Made by a program: the position numbers and the translations under genes. Below, piece by piece: positions 49,093 through 58,135 of a stretch of DNA of 64,000 bases. The stretch lies in the NCBI GenBank assembly GCA_030753015.1, contig JASMDC010000002.1, positions 100,567-164,566 on the forward strand. The letters are read 5' to 3'. The notes under the pieces were generated by a model. It made no database searches. It was not told the DNA's origin and was given only the letters and a program-made list of their open reading frames with translations. The stretch is from Candidatus Undinarchaeales archaeon. GTDB lineage: Archaea > SpSt-1190 > JASMDC01. The stretch's first letter is position 1. Each line of letters starts with the position of its first letter.

Positions 49093-51809
49093 CCGCATTT
49101 GTGGTGCTGCTCGCCATGGGTTGCGCCATCCGGATAGAGGAACGACTCGACCTCTCAGCCCTACCGGAAGCCGACGTGTTCGTCAAAGTGACGTTCGCCC
49201 CAGGTGACATTATTCCCGCGAGTATCGAGGGATTACGCCAGGATCTGTGCCAACGGACCCTCACCAGTCCTATCTCATCCTGCTATGGCACTCTTGACGA
49301 GGCGAACCGCAAGGCGTTCTTCCAGGTACGTATAGAGGACATCTCCGATTCCATCCTCGACATCGGTCAGAAGGACAAGCGGCTCACCCTCACTATCGGC
49401 TATCATCCCCTGTTCACCCGCCTGCCACTCGATATGGATCGCTGGTCCATGAAAGTGACCATGCCCGACCGGCAACGCCTCTCGTTCACCGGGACGAAGC
49501 CCACGCGGTTGGACGTCCGGTACACCTTCCCCGTGCTCGCCCCCCTCCCTCTGGACGTGGAACTGGGAGCACCCGAGCTCCAGCTAGGGCAGATGGTGGC
49601 GCTCACCACATTGCTCCCGGCAAACAGACCTCGGGTGGTGATGTGCGTGCATACCCTTGCCAACGACACCCACACCCTGGGCACCAAGGTGGTCAAGGGC
49701 TGCATCCCAACCTACTTCGGCACGAGCGAGGAATGGATGGCGGGCGAGTACGAGGTAAGGACCACGGCAACCTCCTTCTACCTCGATGGTGTCGCGCTGG
49801 GCACGGACATCGATCCGCTCACCCTGGAGCGTCTCGTGGTGGCGGGTGATGACGTTGTGGTGCCCGTGTCAGTGGTCATGCACGACAAGACCGGGGACAT
49901 CTGGTTCGTTGGCGAACCCGTGTCGGTCCACCTGACCTCGCCCGACCCTGACTCCCGGTGCTCGCTCCACCTAGAGGACGTTCACGGTCGGATGTCGGTG
50001 ACACGCGCCGTCCCGTGCAATGGGGAGGCTCGGCTGGTCACCCTCGACATCCCTCCCGGTGATTACATCATAGAGGTCCGTGAGTCCTCCTCCGGTCGTA
50101 CCGTCACCACGCGACCGTTGCGCATCCTCCCTTCCAGCACTACAGCAGATCCCGCGGTCGAGATAGAGCGCGGTGACTATGCTCCGGGTGAAACGGTCAT
50201 AGCCAACCTGAACCTCCCCGGTATGGCCTGCCGCTCAGAGCTGGTGAGCGCTGAAGGTTATGTGGTGGCCATGGGCGAGCAGAGCCCGTGTACGAAGGTG
50301 CTCTTGGACACACCTCAGACGCTCCGGTCGGGGACGTACACCCTCCTTATCAAGGTCCTCAGCGACGACGTGGTCGTGGCCACTGCCCGGAAGCAGGTGG
50401 TCATCCACCGCCCCGAGGCCGCCGAGGACAGCGATCGTTCCAGATACTGTCCAGGGGGCGTATTCGCACTCACCCTTGGCAAGCTGCGCTGCATCGACTC
50501 CGGACAGCGTTGTGATCCCACCTCGGTCCAGCTCCCTGGCTGCCTATGTTTCACTGGCGTCGGTACGTTCGTCGGAGTATGCACACATACGCAAAAGTGT
50601 GCTGATGACGGTTGCCAGGAGCTGGGGCTCCAGCCCTATATCATCGCCCGGGATGTGGGGAACTGCGTGGTGCGAAAAGGGCTCGAGAGCTTCCCGTGCA
50701 TCGGGTACGGTGAGGTCTGCTCGGGATTCTGTGCCTGCACCAGCGGTCCGCAGGTAGTGGACAACTGCTACTTTGGCGAGGCCTGCACACCAGATGGCTG
50801 TGTCGAACCCGATCTCGTGCTCAAGCTCACCCATCTCGAGCCCCAGAGCGTCCGGGCAGATGCCCTGGCGAACACACAGTTCGAGCTTACAGTACTGGTG
50901 ACGTACAAGGGCAATGTGCTCGCCGACAAGCCGACGTTCTCTCTGGACCTGGGCGGTTCCCCCATCGAGCTGGTTGCCATCGAGTCACGGGGCGAGGGCC
51001 TCTGGCGTATTACGGGGAGCGTTTCCATCCCTCTTGCGCCGGGCAAGTACCCCCTGCTCCTCACGGGCAGGCACGGTGATGCGGTGTATAGCGTACGGTC
51101 ACATGTCGAGGTATGGTTCCCGCGATGGATGGCGGACGTGGCCGTTACCATCCTCGACGCACCCACTACGCTATCCACAGACCGCCTCGAGAAGGGCGAG
51201 CGGCTCGATGTGAAGTTCCGGGCCTTCGACGCGTCGGGCACAGAGCTCACCGACCTGATCCAGGATGATTTCACTTTCTCGCTGGGGTGGCGGGTGCTCA
51301 ATATCGACTCCCTGGAGTACGATCGCGCCCGCGGCCATTGGAGAGCGACCCTCTTAGGCCTGGGCGAGTTCGAGGAGTCCGACGTCCCGCTTTCGGTGCA
51401 GATCTCACACCTGGGAATGGAGGGGATGGCCGAGCGCTCCGTCACGCTGGTGGAGCAGCTGCCGGCGCGCATCGTCATTCGCGAGGTCACGCCCAAGGAA
51501 GTGTTCCAGGCCCAGACCATATGGGGCTTCGACATGACCATGGACCTCGTGCTCCAGGGCGATATCCAGCGCATCTCTGCGACGGTGCGCGGGAAGGACT
51601 ATGATGTGCTGGTCACACCATACCAGGAGTCCTTCGGAGCGAGCATGGTGAACGTCCGCTTCTGCCCGGACATCATCACGACCGGCGAGGAGATGGTCAC
51701 CCTGCGCGGTTCGACACCGGACGGTACCGAGGTGACCGCCTCAGAGACGATCATCATAGTTCCGAATCCGGGTGGCTGGTTGAACAACCGGTGCCCGACG
51801 GATGTTTAG
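49056..51809 (+). CDS. Large exported beta-rich protein with a Cys cluster
   Basis: A 917-residue protein. The signal peptide MGVRNKNRRMLLTAFVVLLA ends in MGC, possibly a lipid-attachment Cys. The chain is a series of Ig-like beta domains (YIIEVRESSSGRTVTTRPLR, GKYPLLLTGRHGDAVYSVR) with one disulfide-rich module at about 470-590 (CPGGVFALTLGKLRCIDSGQ, CLCFTGVGTFVGVC, CSGFCACTSG). No second membrane helix is seen at the end, so a lipid or N-terminal anchor is needed if it stays at the surface. Start overlaps the preceding gene by 37 bases, suggesting co-expression as a pair. Function unknown. Confidence 0.72.
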   Translation: MGVRNKNRRMLLTAFVVLLAMGCAIRIEERLDLSALPEADVFVKVTFAPGDIIPASIEGLRQDLCQRTLTSPISSCYGTLDEANRKAFFQVRIEDISDSILDIGQKDKRLTLTIGYHPLFTRLPLDMDRWSMKVTMPDRQRLSFTGTKPTRLDVRYTFPVLAPLPLDVELGAPELQLGQMVALTTLLPANRPRVVMCVHTLANDTHTLGTKVVKGCIPTYFGTSEEWMAGEYEVRTTATSFYLDGVALGTDIDPLTLERLVVAGDDVVVPVSVVMHDKTGDIWFVGEPVSVHLTSPDPDSRCSLHLEDVHGRMSVTRAVPCNGEARLVTLDIPPGDYIIEVRESSSGRTVTTRPLRILPSSTTADPAVEIERGDYAPGETVIANLNLPGMACRSELVSAEGYVVAMGEQSPCTKVLLDTPQTLRSGTYTLLIKVLSDDVVVATARKQVVIHRPEAAEDSDRSRYCPGGVFALTLGKLRCIDSGQRCDPTSVQLPGCLCFTGVGTFVGVCTHTQKCADDGCQELGLQPYIIARDVGNCVVRKGLESFPCIGYGEVCSGFCACTSGPQVVDNCYFGEACTPDGCVEPDLVLKLTHLEPQSVRADALANTQFELTVLVTYKGNVLADKPTFSLDLGGSPIELVAIESRGEGLWRITGSVSIPLAPGKYPLLLTGRHGDAVYSVRSHVEVWFPRWMADVAVTILDAPTTLSTDRLEKGERLDVKFRAFDASGTELTDLIQDDFTFSLGWRVLNIDSLEYDRARGHWRATLLGLGEFEESDVPLSVQISHLGMEGMAERSVTLVEQLPARIVIREVTPKEVFQAQTIWGFDMTMDLVLQGDIQRISATVRGKDYDVLVTPYQESFGASMVNVRFCPDIITTGEEMVTLRGSTPDGTEVTASETIIIVPNPGGWLNNRCPTDV

Positions 51810-51813
51810 GTCC

Positions 51814-53136
51814 TTATAGCTCCTGTCTGTGCTCGGTGAACCTGATCCCCAGACCATCGAGCTCGGCCAGGACCGGGACGTACACCTCGGGTGTGACGGG
51901 GATGTGCACACCTTTCAAATCAAGTCGGCCCTCGAGGAGCAGGCGTACACCGATAGCTGCAGGAAGTCCAACTGTCCTGGCGATCGCTGTATCCCCGCCC
52001 GGTCCACCGTGCTGGACGAGCGTTGCCACCACTCGTTCACAGGTCCCTTCGTGCTCCACCTCGATCTCATGGCGCATGATCACCATATCCCGCTCTCCCT
52101 CACTGTAGGCGAGCCGCCCGACCATGAGGGCGCACAGGGCATCAAGGGGTGTCTCCGCACCCTCGGGCACGATCACGTCGCCGAGGATACCCAGCCAAGA
52201 GAGGCGCGCGATGACTGGTGAGGTGGACGCGAGCCCGAGCCTCTCTGCTACCCTTTGGGTGAGGTCCGCACCAGCGGGGGCGCCGATGAGCTGGGCCGTC
52301 ACGTCCATATATCTCAGTCCGTGTACACCCTCCAAGTGGTGCTCGTCCAGCCATCCCAACCGACCGATGGCTTTCATGGTATCACACCAACCCTTGTACC
52401 GCAAGGTGCCACGGTAGAGAGTGCGTACGTCCCCGAGCCCGTAGATGTCCCGGTAGCACATCGCGTCGTGGTTCGGGTAGTACTCGAACGATCCGGTGTT
52501 CTCGACCTCCATGAGTTGGTAGTGCTCGAACAGTGTCTCGCCGGGGATGACCACATACTGGCCGTTCTCAAGGTAGCGTGCAGGTCGTTTGGAGGCGGTG
52601 AGCACACCGCGCGGGTTCCATGAGAACTTGTAACGGAAAGGATTATCTGCCGCTGCCGGAGCGGGCAGGGCGCCGCATAGCGAGCGGAATCCCACGATCT
52701 TGAAGCCAGCCTCCTGTTCCCGGGCTATCATGGATATGGCGGACATGTGGTCTATGCCCGGATCGAGGCCGAGCTCGGTGAGTATGAGCACGCCCGCTTC
52801 CCGAGCAGGGGCGTCCAGCGCGCGAAGTGCATCGTCGACATAGGAAGTGCATACCATGTGCTTACCGTTCTCGACGCACAGCTCGGCGACCCGCTGGAGA
52901 TAGGCCGGTGGGAGGATGCTGACCACGACATCAGCGTCCTTCACGAGGGAGACCATAGCACCGCGGTCTTCCGCGTCCAGAGAACGCGCCTCACCGCGAG
53001 GATGGTCCGTGATGAGTCGTTGGGCCCGCTCCACGTCCAGGTCTGCGACGATCACACGTACGCCCCCCAGGTCCAGAAGATAGCGCACAAGCGGGCGCGC
53101 TACCATCCCTGCCCCGAGCACGAGCACGGTCCCCAC
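51814..53136 (-). CDS. Saccharopine dehydrogenase family protein
   Basis: A 440-residue protein starting at GTG 53136, chosen because the minus strand reads TAAGGTGA five bases before it; an ATG at 53181 overlaps the upstream gene. The Rossmann start VGTVLVLGAGMVARPLVRYL, VIVADLDVERAQ, VVSILPPAYLQRVAELC, TELGLDPGIDHMSA and the DNPFRYKFSWNPRGVL segment are typical of the Lys9/saccharopine reductase family. Those enzymes act on lysine, homospermidine or carboxynorspermidine precursors. The stop-to-start overlap region (TAA then GTGA) couples it to the membrane protein gene upstream. The substrate is not determinable. Confidence 0.85.
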   Translation of the reverse strand: MGTVLVLGAGMVARPLVRYLLDLGGVRVIVADLDVERAQRLITDHPRGEARSLDAEDRGAMVSLVKDADVVVSILPPAYLQRVAELCVENGKHMVCTSYVDDALRALDAPAREAGVLILTELGLDPGIDHMSAISMIAREQEAGFKIVGFRSLCGALPAPAAADNPFRYKFSWNPRGVLTASKRPARYLENGQYVVIPGETLFEHYQLMEVENTGSFEYYPNHDAMCYRDIYGLGDVRTLYRGTLRYKGWCDTMKAIGRLGWLDEHHLEGVHGLRYMDVTAQLIGAPAGADLTQRVAERLGLASTSPVIARLSWLGILGDVIVPEGAETPLDALCALMVGRLAYSEGERDMVIMRHEIEVEHEGTCERVVATLVQHGGPGGDTAIARTVGLPAAIGVRLLLEGRLDLKGVHIPVTPEVYVPVLAELDGLGIRFTEHRQEL

Positions 53137-53146
53137 TGCGCTCACC

Positions 53147-53995
53147 TTAGTACGCCGTCCCGAACCGATTCTTACGCTCATGTCGCCCCCAGAGCTCCTT
53201 GGACGTCTCGATGCTGGAATAGCAGGCCTCCACCTCGGTCATGGTCGTCCGTCCGTACTCGCACAGATCCTCGCTCTGTTCGACGCATCCCAGCCAGATG
53301 AGGTCAAGGGCCGCGCCGTACATCACCCACATGGGTGACGTGCGCATTCCCTCTACCTCGCTCCGTCGGATGAGGGTACCGGTACCGAACGGCTCACCCC
53401 ATGCATGCTCCACGGCCCGCTCCTTGCCCATGACCACGATCTTCCGTATCTCTTGTAGGAGGGAAAGAGCCACGAATATGAGCACGGCTCCCCCTGCCGC
53501 ACTTGTCCTTCCATCTCCTGTGTACGCGAGCGCAGTCATAGCGAGCACACCCACCCCCATCACCAATCGGAGCGCCGGTAGAGGGCTCGGCCGCAATAAG
53601 GTGCTCACGGCCTTGGCGATGACCGCTGCGGCCAAGGGACCGTCCCCTCCATCGTTAACGAACCGGTGAGCTACCTGAACGAACTGGGCCGGAATGTCCG
53701 CAACAGGCTCGTCGAAGATGATCGCGCTCCTACGTTTTTCAGCCCGACGAGCCTCTACCTGGTCGGCCAGCGCGTCCAGGTCGGTGACAGAGGGTGCCTT
53801 GGTAGGGAGTGTGAGCCGTCCGAGCGCTGCCATGGGAGCAGCGAGGAGGATGAGGATTACGAGATAGAATCCCCCGATGACGCCCAGGAAGGGGAGGAGT
53901 CCTTCGCTTGTCGGCACCGGCCGTCCGTAGAGGAGGGCAAGCAGCACAAGCACGGCGACAGCATCGCGACCGCTCACGAACGTCCCCACCGGCAT
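53147..53995 (-). CDS. Membrane protein of unknown function
   Basis: A 282-residue protein with four hydrophobic segments: two near residues 10-60 (AVAVLVLLALLYG, GVIGGFYLVILILLAAPMAA) and two near 140-185 (LVMGVGVLAMTALAY, GAVLIFVALSLLQEI). A cytoplasmic-looking charged loop of about 70 residues lies between the pairs and a soluble C-terminal domain of about 90 residues ends GRHERKNRFGTAY. No family recognised. It is transcribed together with the saccharopine-dehydrogenase-like gene, 10 bases apart. Confidence 0.6.
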   Translation of the reverse strand: MPVGTFVSGRDAVAVLVLLALLYGRPVPTSEGLLPFLGVIGGFYLVILILLAAPMAALGRLTLPTKAPSVTDLDALADQVEARRAEKRRSAIIFDEPVADIPAQFVQVAHRFVNDGGDGPLAAAVIAKAVSTLLRPSPLPALRLVMGVGVLAMTALAYTGDGRTSAAGGAVLIFVALSLLQEIRKIVVMGKERAVEHAWGEPFGTGTLIRRSEVEGMRTSPMWVMYGAALDLIWLGCVEQSEDLCEYGRTTMTEVEACYSSIETSKELWGRHERKNRFGTAY

Positions 53996-54079
53996 ACCGA
54001 TGACTTCAGGGAAAGGTCGAGGCAGCGGGCGAGCACGAGTATTAGGACGCCATGCACGGCCCCCACGACCATATCAGGC

Positions 54080-54334
54080 CTACTCCTTCTTCTTCGGGGA
54101 GGCCTTCTTCTTGGCGGCCGGCTTCTTATCGCTCTTCTTCGCGGGTTTCTTGACTACCTTCTTCGTGGTCGGACCGTGGTCCTTGTGAGCGCACTTCTGC
54201 TCCCAGTGCTTGCAGGGACTACCCATATGGACCTTGAGCTGAGCGTAAGCCTCGACGGCATTATCGCCCATGCTCCGTCCCTTGCAGAGGGAGGGCTTGA
54301 CGGCCTTCTTTAGGATCGGGCACTTGATTGACAT
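54080..54334 (-). CDS. Small Cys-containing protein with histone-H1-like Lys/Ala/Pro tail
   Basis: An 84-residue protein from ATG 54334, 28 bases after a TATA box shared with the cpgS-like gene. Residues 1-55 contain four Cys and several His (MSIKCPILKK, PSLCKGRS, SPCKHWEQKCAHKDHG), suitable for one zinc site. Residues 56-84 are almost pure Lys, Ala and Pro (KKVVKKPAKKSDKKPAAKKK). Such tails are typical of histone H1 and some nucleoid proteins and bind DNA or RNA nonspecifically. A nucleic-acid-binding role is inferred. Confidence 0.62.
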   Translation of the reverse strand: MSIKCPILKKAVKPSLCKGRSMGDNAVEAYAQLKVHMGSPCKHWEQKCAHKDHGPTTKKVVKKPAKKSDKKPAAKKKASPKKKE

Positions 54335-54356
54335 GTGTGCACGTAGCAGAGCCAAT

Positions 54357-54367
54357 CTTCTAATACC
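54357..54367. promoter_or_regulatory. Bidirectional TATA element
   Basis: tctaatacctt stands 26 bases before ATG 54388 (plus) and 28 bases before ATG 54334 (minus). Both genes would be leaderless and fire from one AT-rich element. Confidence 0.55.
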
Positions 54368-54387
54368 TTGGCCTTCTCGACGCCTCC

Positions 54388-55707
54388 ATGGGACGGACGA
54401 AGGTCATCATCATGGGAGCGGCAGGTCGTGACTTCCACAATTTCAACGTGTTCTTCCGCGACAATGATGACTATGAGGTCGTGACCTTCACAGCCACCCA
54501 GATCCCCAACATCGCCGGACGAAGGTACCCGCCCGAGCTGTCAGGGGCCCTCTATCCGAAAGGTATCCCGATACGTAAGGAAGAGGCCCTCCCCGAGCTC
54601 ATCCGGGAGCACGATATCGATCAGGTTATACTCGCATACAGCGACCTCTCCTACAAGCACGTCATGACGTGTGCATCGATCACCCTCGCAGCAGGTGCGG
54701 ACTTCCGTCTCATGGGCGCAAAGAGCACCATGATCAAGTCATCCAAACCGATGATCGCGGTCTGTGCTGTGCGAACTGGCTGCGGTAAGAGCCAGACCGC
54801 CCGGTACATCCTCCAGATCCTGCGCGACCTGGGCAAGAAGGTCGTCGTGGTCCGGCATCCTATGCCGTACGGTGACCTCGTCGCGCAAGCCGTCCAGCGG
54901 TTCGCCACCTATGAGGACCTAGAGAAGAACAAGTGCACCATCGAGGAACGGGAGGAGTACGAGCCGCACATCGATATGGGCGCAATCGTGTACGCGGGCG
55001 TGGACTACGAGCGCATCCTCCGAGAGGCGGAGAAAGAGGCTGATGTCATCGTTTGGGACGGTGGTAACAACGACCTGCCCTTCTACAAACCAGACCTCTT
55101 CATCGTGCTCGCGGACCCTCATCGACCCGGCCACGAGGTCGCGTACTATCCTGGCGAGGCAAACCTGCGGATGGCCGATGTGATCATCATCAACAAGGTG
55201 GACTCCGCCCGCCCCGACCAGCTTCATGAGGTCGTGGACAATATCGCCTTGGCCAATCCCGAGGCCGTGGTCATAGAAGCGGCATCACCAATCACCGTTG
55301 AGAATCCAGACAGTGTGAAGGGGAAGCGGGTGCTCGTGGTCGAGGACGGGCCGACGCTCACTCATGGCGAGATGCCCTATGGCGCGGGGACCGTGGCCGC
55401 CCGTCGGCTCTGGGCCGGTGAGATCGTCGATCCCCGTCCCGCGGCGATAGGCACCATTAAGAGCGTGTTCAAGAAATTCGATCACTTGGGTCCAGTGCTC
55501 CCTGCCATGGGCTACTCACCAAAGCAGGTCAAGGAGCTGGAAACGACCATCAATGAAACCGATGCTGACCTCGTGCTCATCGGCACTCCAATCGACCTGC
55601 GGCGGCTTGTCGATATCAAGGGGAAACCGGCGCTAAGAGTGCGTTACGACCTTGAACCGCGCACGGGCCCGCCCCTCCGGGAGCTTGTGGAGAAGGCCGT
55701 GAAGTGA
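54388..55707 (+). CDS. cpgS: Cyclic 2,3-diphosphoglycerate synthetase family protein
   Basis: A 439-residue member of the CpgS family: KVIIMGAAGRDFHNFNVFFR, then YEVVTFTATQIPNIAGRRYP, the P-loop TGCGKSQTARY, VVRHPMPYGDL, VIVWDGGNNDLPFYKPDL and ADPHRPGHEVAYYPGE. In Methanothermus and relatives the enzyme makes cyclic 2,3-bisphosphoglycerate, a potassium-paired stabilising solute. The family is much wider than that solute, and many members are of unproved function, so the gene symbol describes the family. Leaderless ATG. Confidence 0.85.
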   Translation: MGRTKVIIMGAAGRDFHNFNVFFRDNDDYEVVTFTATQIPNIAGRRYPPELSGALYPKGIPIRKEEALPELIREHDIDQVILAYSDLSYKHVMTCASITLAAGADFRLMGAKSTMIKSSKPMIAVCAVRTGCGKSQTARYILQILRDLGKKVVVVRHPMPYGDLVAQAVQRFATYEDLEKNKCTIEEREEYEPHIDMGAIVYAGVDYERILREAEKEADVIVWDGGNNDLPFYKPDLFIVLADPHRPGHEVAYYPGEANLRMADVIIINKVDSARPDQLHEVVDNIALANPEAVVIEAASPITVENPDSVKGKRVLVVEDGPTLTHGEMPYGAGTVAARRLWAGEIVDPRPAAIGTIKSVFKKFDHLGPVLPAMGYSPKQVKELETTINETDADLVLIGTPIDLRRLVDIKGKPALRVRYDLEPRTGPPLRELVEKAVK

Positions 55708-55765
55708 GCCGGACCTGGGAATCTCGGGCAAATGAATATATTGTTACGCAGGAAATGATGGCTCC

Positions 55766-58126
55766 GTGATAGAGGGGACTCTCCCGAGCAAACGTCGTGC
55801 ACGAGGGCTCATTCTCGCACTAGTCCTTACCCTCACACTTGTCTCAGGGCGGATCTGGGAGACGAATACCCTTGATGACTTCCTGGTGATGGAGCGGGTC
55901 AATGTTACAAATCCTGGACCCGGGGGCTCCTTGCGCCTTGACTTCGATGCTCCCCTCTGGGATGTCTTCAATTCGAACTGGCCCTCGCTGGACGGATGGG
56001 GACGGAGGCAACATGACGTTAAGGCCGTGATTGACGTCGATCCACCGGGTACCCTGTTCATCTATGATGCGAACGACAAGGTGAACCCGCTGATTGTCAG
56101 GTCGGTGACCGTCCCCGACAAGAGCGACTGGACCCTGGAGACGACTTTCAGGATGGAGGAGCAGGGAGGTCTGAGGATCTGTGTCCATGCAATTGTTCGG
56201 GGTCCTTGCTTCGTGTTCCATGCCAATGGTATTGACAGGTTGGATGACGAGGACCGACGCTACCGTCAGTGGGAGGGCAAGACGGATACAGAGAACTACC
56301 ACGCCTGGCGCATCATGTTCGTCGGTGCCTCGGCCAGCTTCAATGTCTATCGAGACGGCATCAGACTTCTCTCCCACGGTGACGCCCTGCGGGGAACGGT
56401 AAGAGGCAGCCAGGTCAACACGATCAGGATCACGACTACTGGCACCAGTGCGCAACCCACTAAGGTCTATATGAAGAACCTTCAGATCGCCAGTGGAAAG
56501 CAGATGAAGCGGCTCAAGCAGGGAGTGCTCCTATCCCCACCCTTCGATACAGGGATGCCCGACACGATCTACACCACGCTCTCGTGGGATAGCGACTCAC
56601 CCTCACCGTGCACCATCAAGTTACAGACACGGAGCTCTGGTTCCGAGGCAGAACTCGAGGAAGCTACGTGGCTCGGTCCTGATAAGAATAACGACCACTA
56701 CACTGAACCGTCCACCGGGGTGAACAGCCTCCATTACGGGGACCAGTGGATACAATTCCGTACACTCTTCACTTCCGATGGTTTCTGTGAACCGGTGCTC
56801 AAAGGCATCCGGCTCTTCTACAGTAACACTACAGAAGTAGCGGACGATGAGGGTGAACTGGATGCCGCACTCAAGCTAATCTCCTCACAAAACTGCACCG
56901 TGCCCGTCGAGCTGAAGGACCGCTACTACAACGTCCTCCAGATGTACGACACTAACCTCAAGAGCAGCGCCTGGCGGCTGATGTTCCGTGTCACTGATGA
57001 CGATGCCACGCGGTTCAACACGTCCATGACGAAGATCGAGGACATCATGAAGGAGTGCAAAGCTCAGAGCGACCTGAACCTGGCCGACGTGGAGATCGGC
57101 AACATGGAAGAGAAACTCGACCTGAACATGCTCGACGCCATCACCGAGTGGATCGACATCTTCGGTCTCATCGGTATAATCTATCTGGGTCTCCAGTTCG
57201 CCAAGAAGCGTGTGATCGGTCACGAGGAGGTCGATATCATGCGGGGAGTCACACGCGAGGGTAACCACATAAAGATCGGCATCAAGGTACATAACCATTC
57301 CACCTTCTCCATAACCGACGTGGACGTGAACCTCGATGTCCCCGACGCCTTTGAGGTCGAGCACGGCTCGAAGCTCATCTCCCTTGGGGCCATCAAACCG
57401 GATGAGTTCCAATCGGCCATCTTCCTGCTCATTCCCCACCGGTGCGTCAACGCCAAGATAGGTGGCACCGTTGTCTACCACGACAACCGCGGGGAGCGCA
57501 AGATGGTGGAGTTCGATCCCATAAACGTGGGAAGCGTGTGCCCGTTTCTCGTCGGTGTCCCTATGAATACCGTGGCGTTCAAGAAGAAGATCGCGGAGCT
57601 GGAGTCGAACCAGCAGACCATCGAGCTAGCCATCCCTCCCAAGGAGGCGATCAAGCGTGTCGCGGAGCGGTTCTCGGGGATCCACACGGTCAAGCAGCTC
57701 GTGAACAAGGAGAAGCGCTCAGTTGACCTCATCTACTCGGGGATGGGCGCCTACTCCAAGAAGTTCCTGGGCATCTGGGTACGCATGGACCTTGGGCTCG
57801 GCGTGATCTACGTAACCGTGTTCGGTGAGAAGAAGGAGATGATCACCGGGCTCATCAGTGAGCTCGTGGACCACTTCAAGGACGAGAGCTCGGAGGAGGA
57901 CGCTGGCTATTACGCCCGTGCAAAGATTACACGTCCTGCCCATTACCACCGAGGGGACAAGAAGGCCGGTCCAAAGGACGCCTACGCTGGACGCTACCCT
58001 GCGGCCGGACGCTACCCGGCAGCTCCTGGAGCAGAGGACGAGGGGGAGAAGGACGCTGCTGACGAGAGCTCATCCGATAACAAAGAAGAAGAGGACCAGG
58101 ACATCTTTGGTGACGAGGGTCTCTAG
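55766..58126 (+). CDS. Membrane protein with LamG-like exterior and conserved cytoplasmic domain (paralogue of 17903-19282)
   Basis: A 786-residue protein from a leaderless GTG, 27 bases after gaatatattg. The signal peptide (GLILALVLTLTLVSG) precedes a beta-sandwich of about 200 residues that looks like a ConA/LamG-type lectin (DWTLETTFRMEEQGGLRICV, AWRIMFVGASASFNVYRDGI). Further exterior sequence follows, then a transmembrane helix near 465-480 (IFGLIGIIYLGLQFA) and the conserved region shared with the 17903 protein (HNHSTFSITDVDVNLDVPD, VYHDNRGERKMVEFD). The low-complexity tail contains repeated AGRYPA units. Carbohydrate sensing or attachment is plausible but inferred. Confidence 0.78.
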   Translation: MIEGTLPSKRRARGLILALVLTLTLVSGRIWETNTLDDFLVMERVNVTNPGPGGSLRLDFDAPLWDVFNSNWPSLDGWGRRQHDVKAVIDVDPPGTLFIYDANDKVNPLIVRSVTVPDKSDWTLETTFRMEEQGGLRICVHAIVRGPCFVFHANGIDRLDDEDRRYRQWEGKTDTENYHAWRIMFVGASASFNVYRDGIRLLSHGDALRGTVRGSQVNTIRITTTGTSAQPTKVYMKNLQIASGKQMKRLKQGVLLSPPFDTGMPDTIYTTLSWDSDSPSPCTIKLQTRSSGSEAELEEATWLGPDKNNDHYTEPSTGVNSLHYGDQWIQFRTLFTSDGFCEPVLKGIRLFYSNTTEVADDEGELDAALKLISSQNCTVPVELKDRYYNVLQMYDTNLKSSAWRLMFRVTDDDATRFNTSMTKIEDIMKECKAQSDLNLADVEIGNMEEKLDLNMLDAITEWIDIFGLIGIIYLGLQFAKKRVIGHEEVDIMRGVTREGNHIKIGIKVHNHSTFSITDVDVNLDVPDAFEVEHGSKLISLGAIKPDEFQSAIFLLIPHRCVNAKIGGTVVYHDNRGERKMVEFDPINVGSVCPFLVGVPMNTVAFKKKIAELESNQQTIELAIPPKEAIKRVAERFSGIHTVKQLVNKEKRSVDLIYSGMGAYSKKFLGIWVRMDLGLGVIYVTVFGEKKEMITGLISELVDHFKDESSEEDAGYYARAKITRPAHYHRGDKKAGPKDAYAGRYPAAGRYPAAPGAEDEGEKDAADESSSDNKEEEDQDIFGDEGL

Positions 58127-58135
58127 GCAGTTGCC

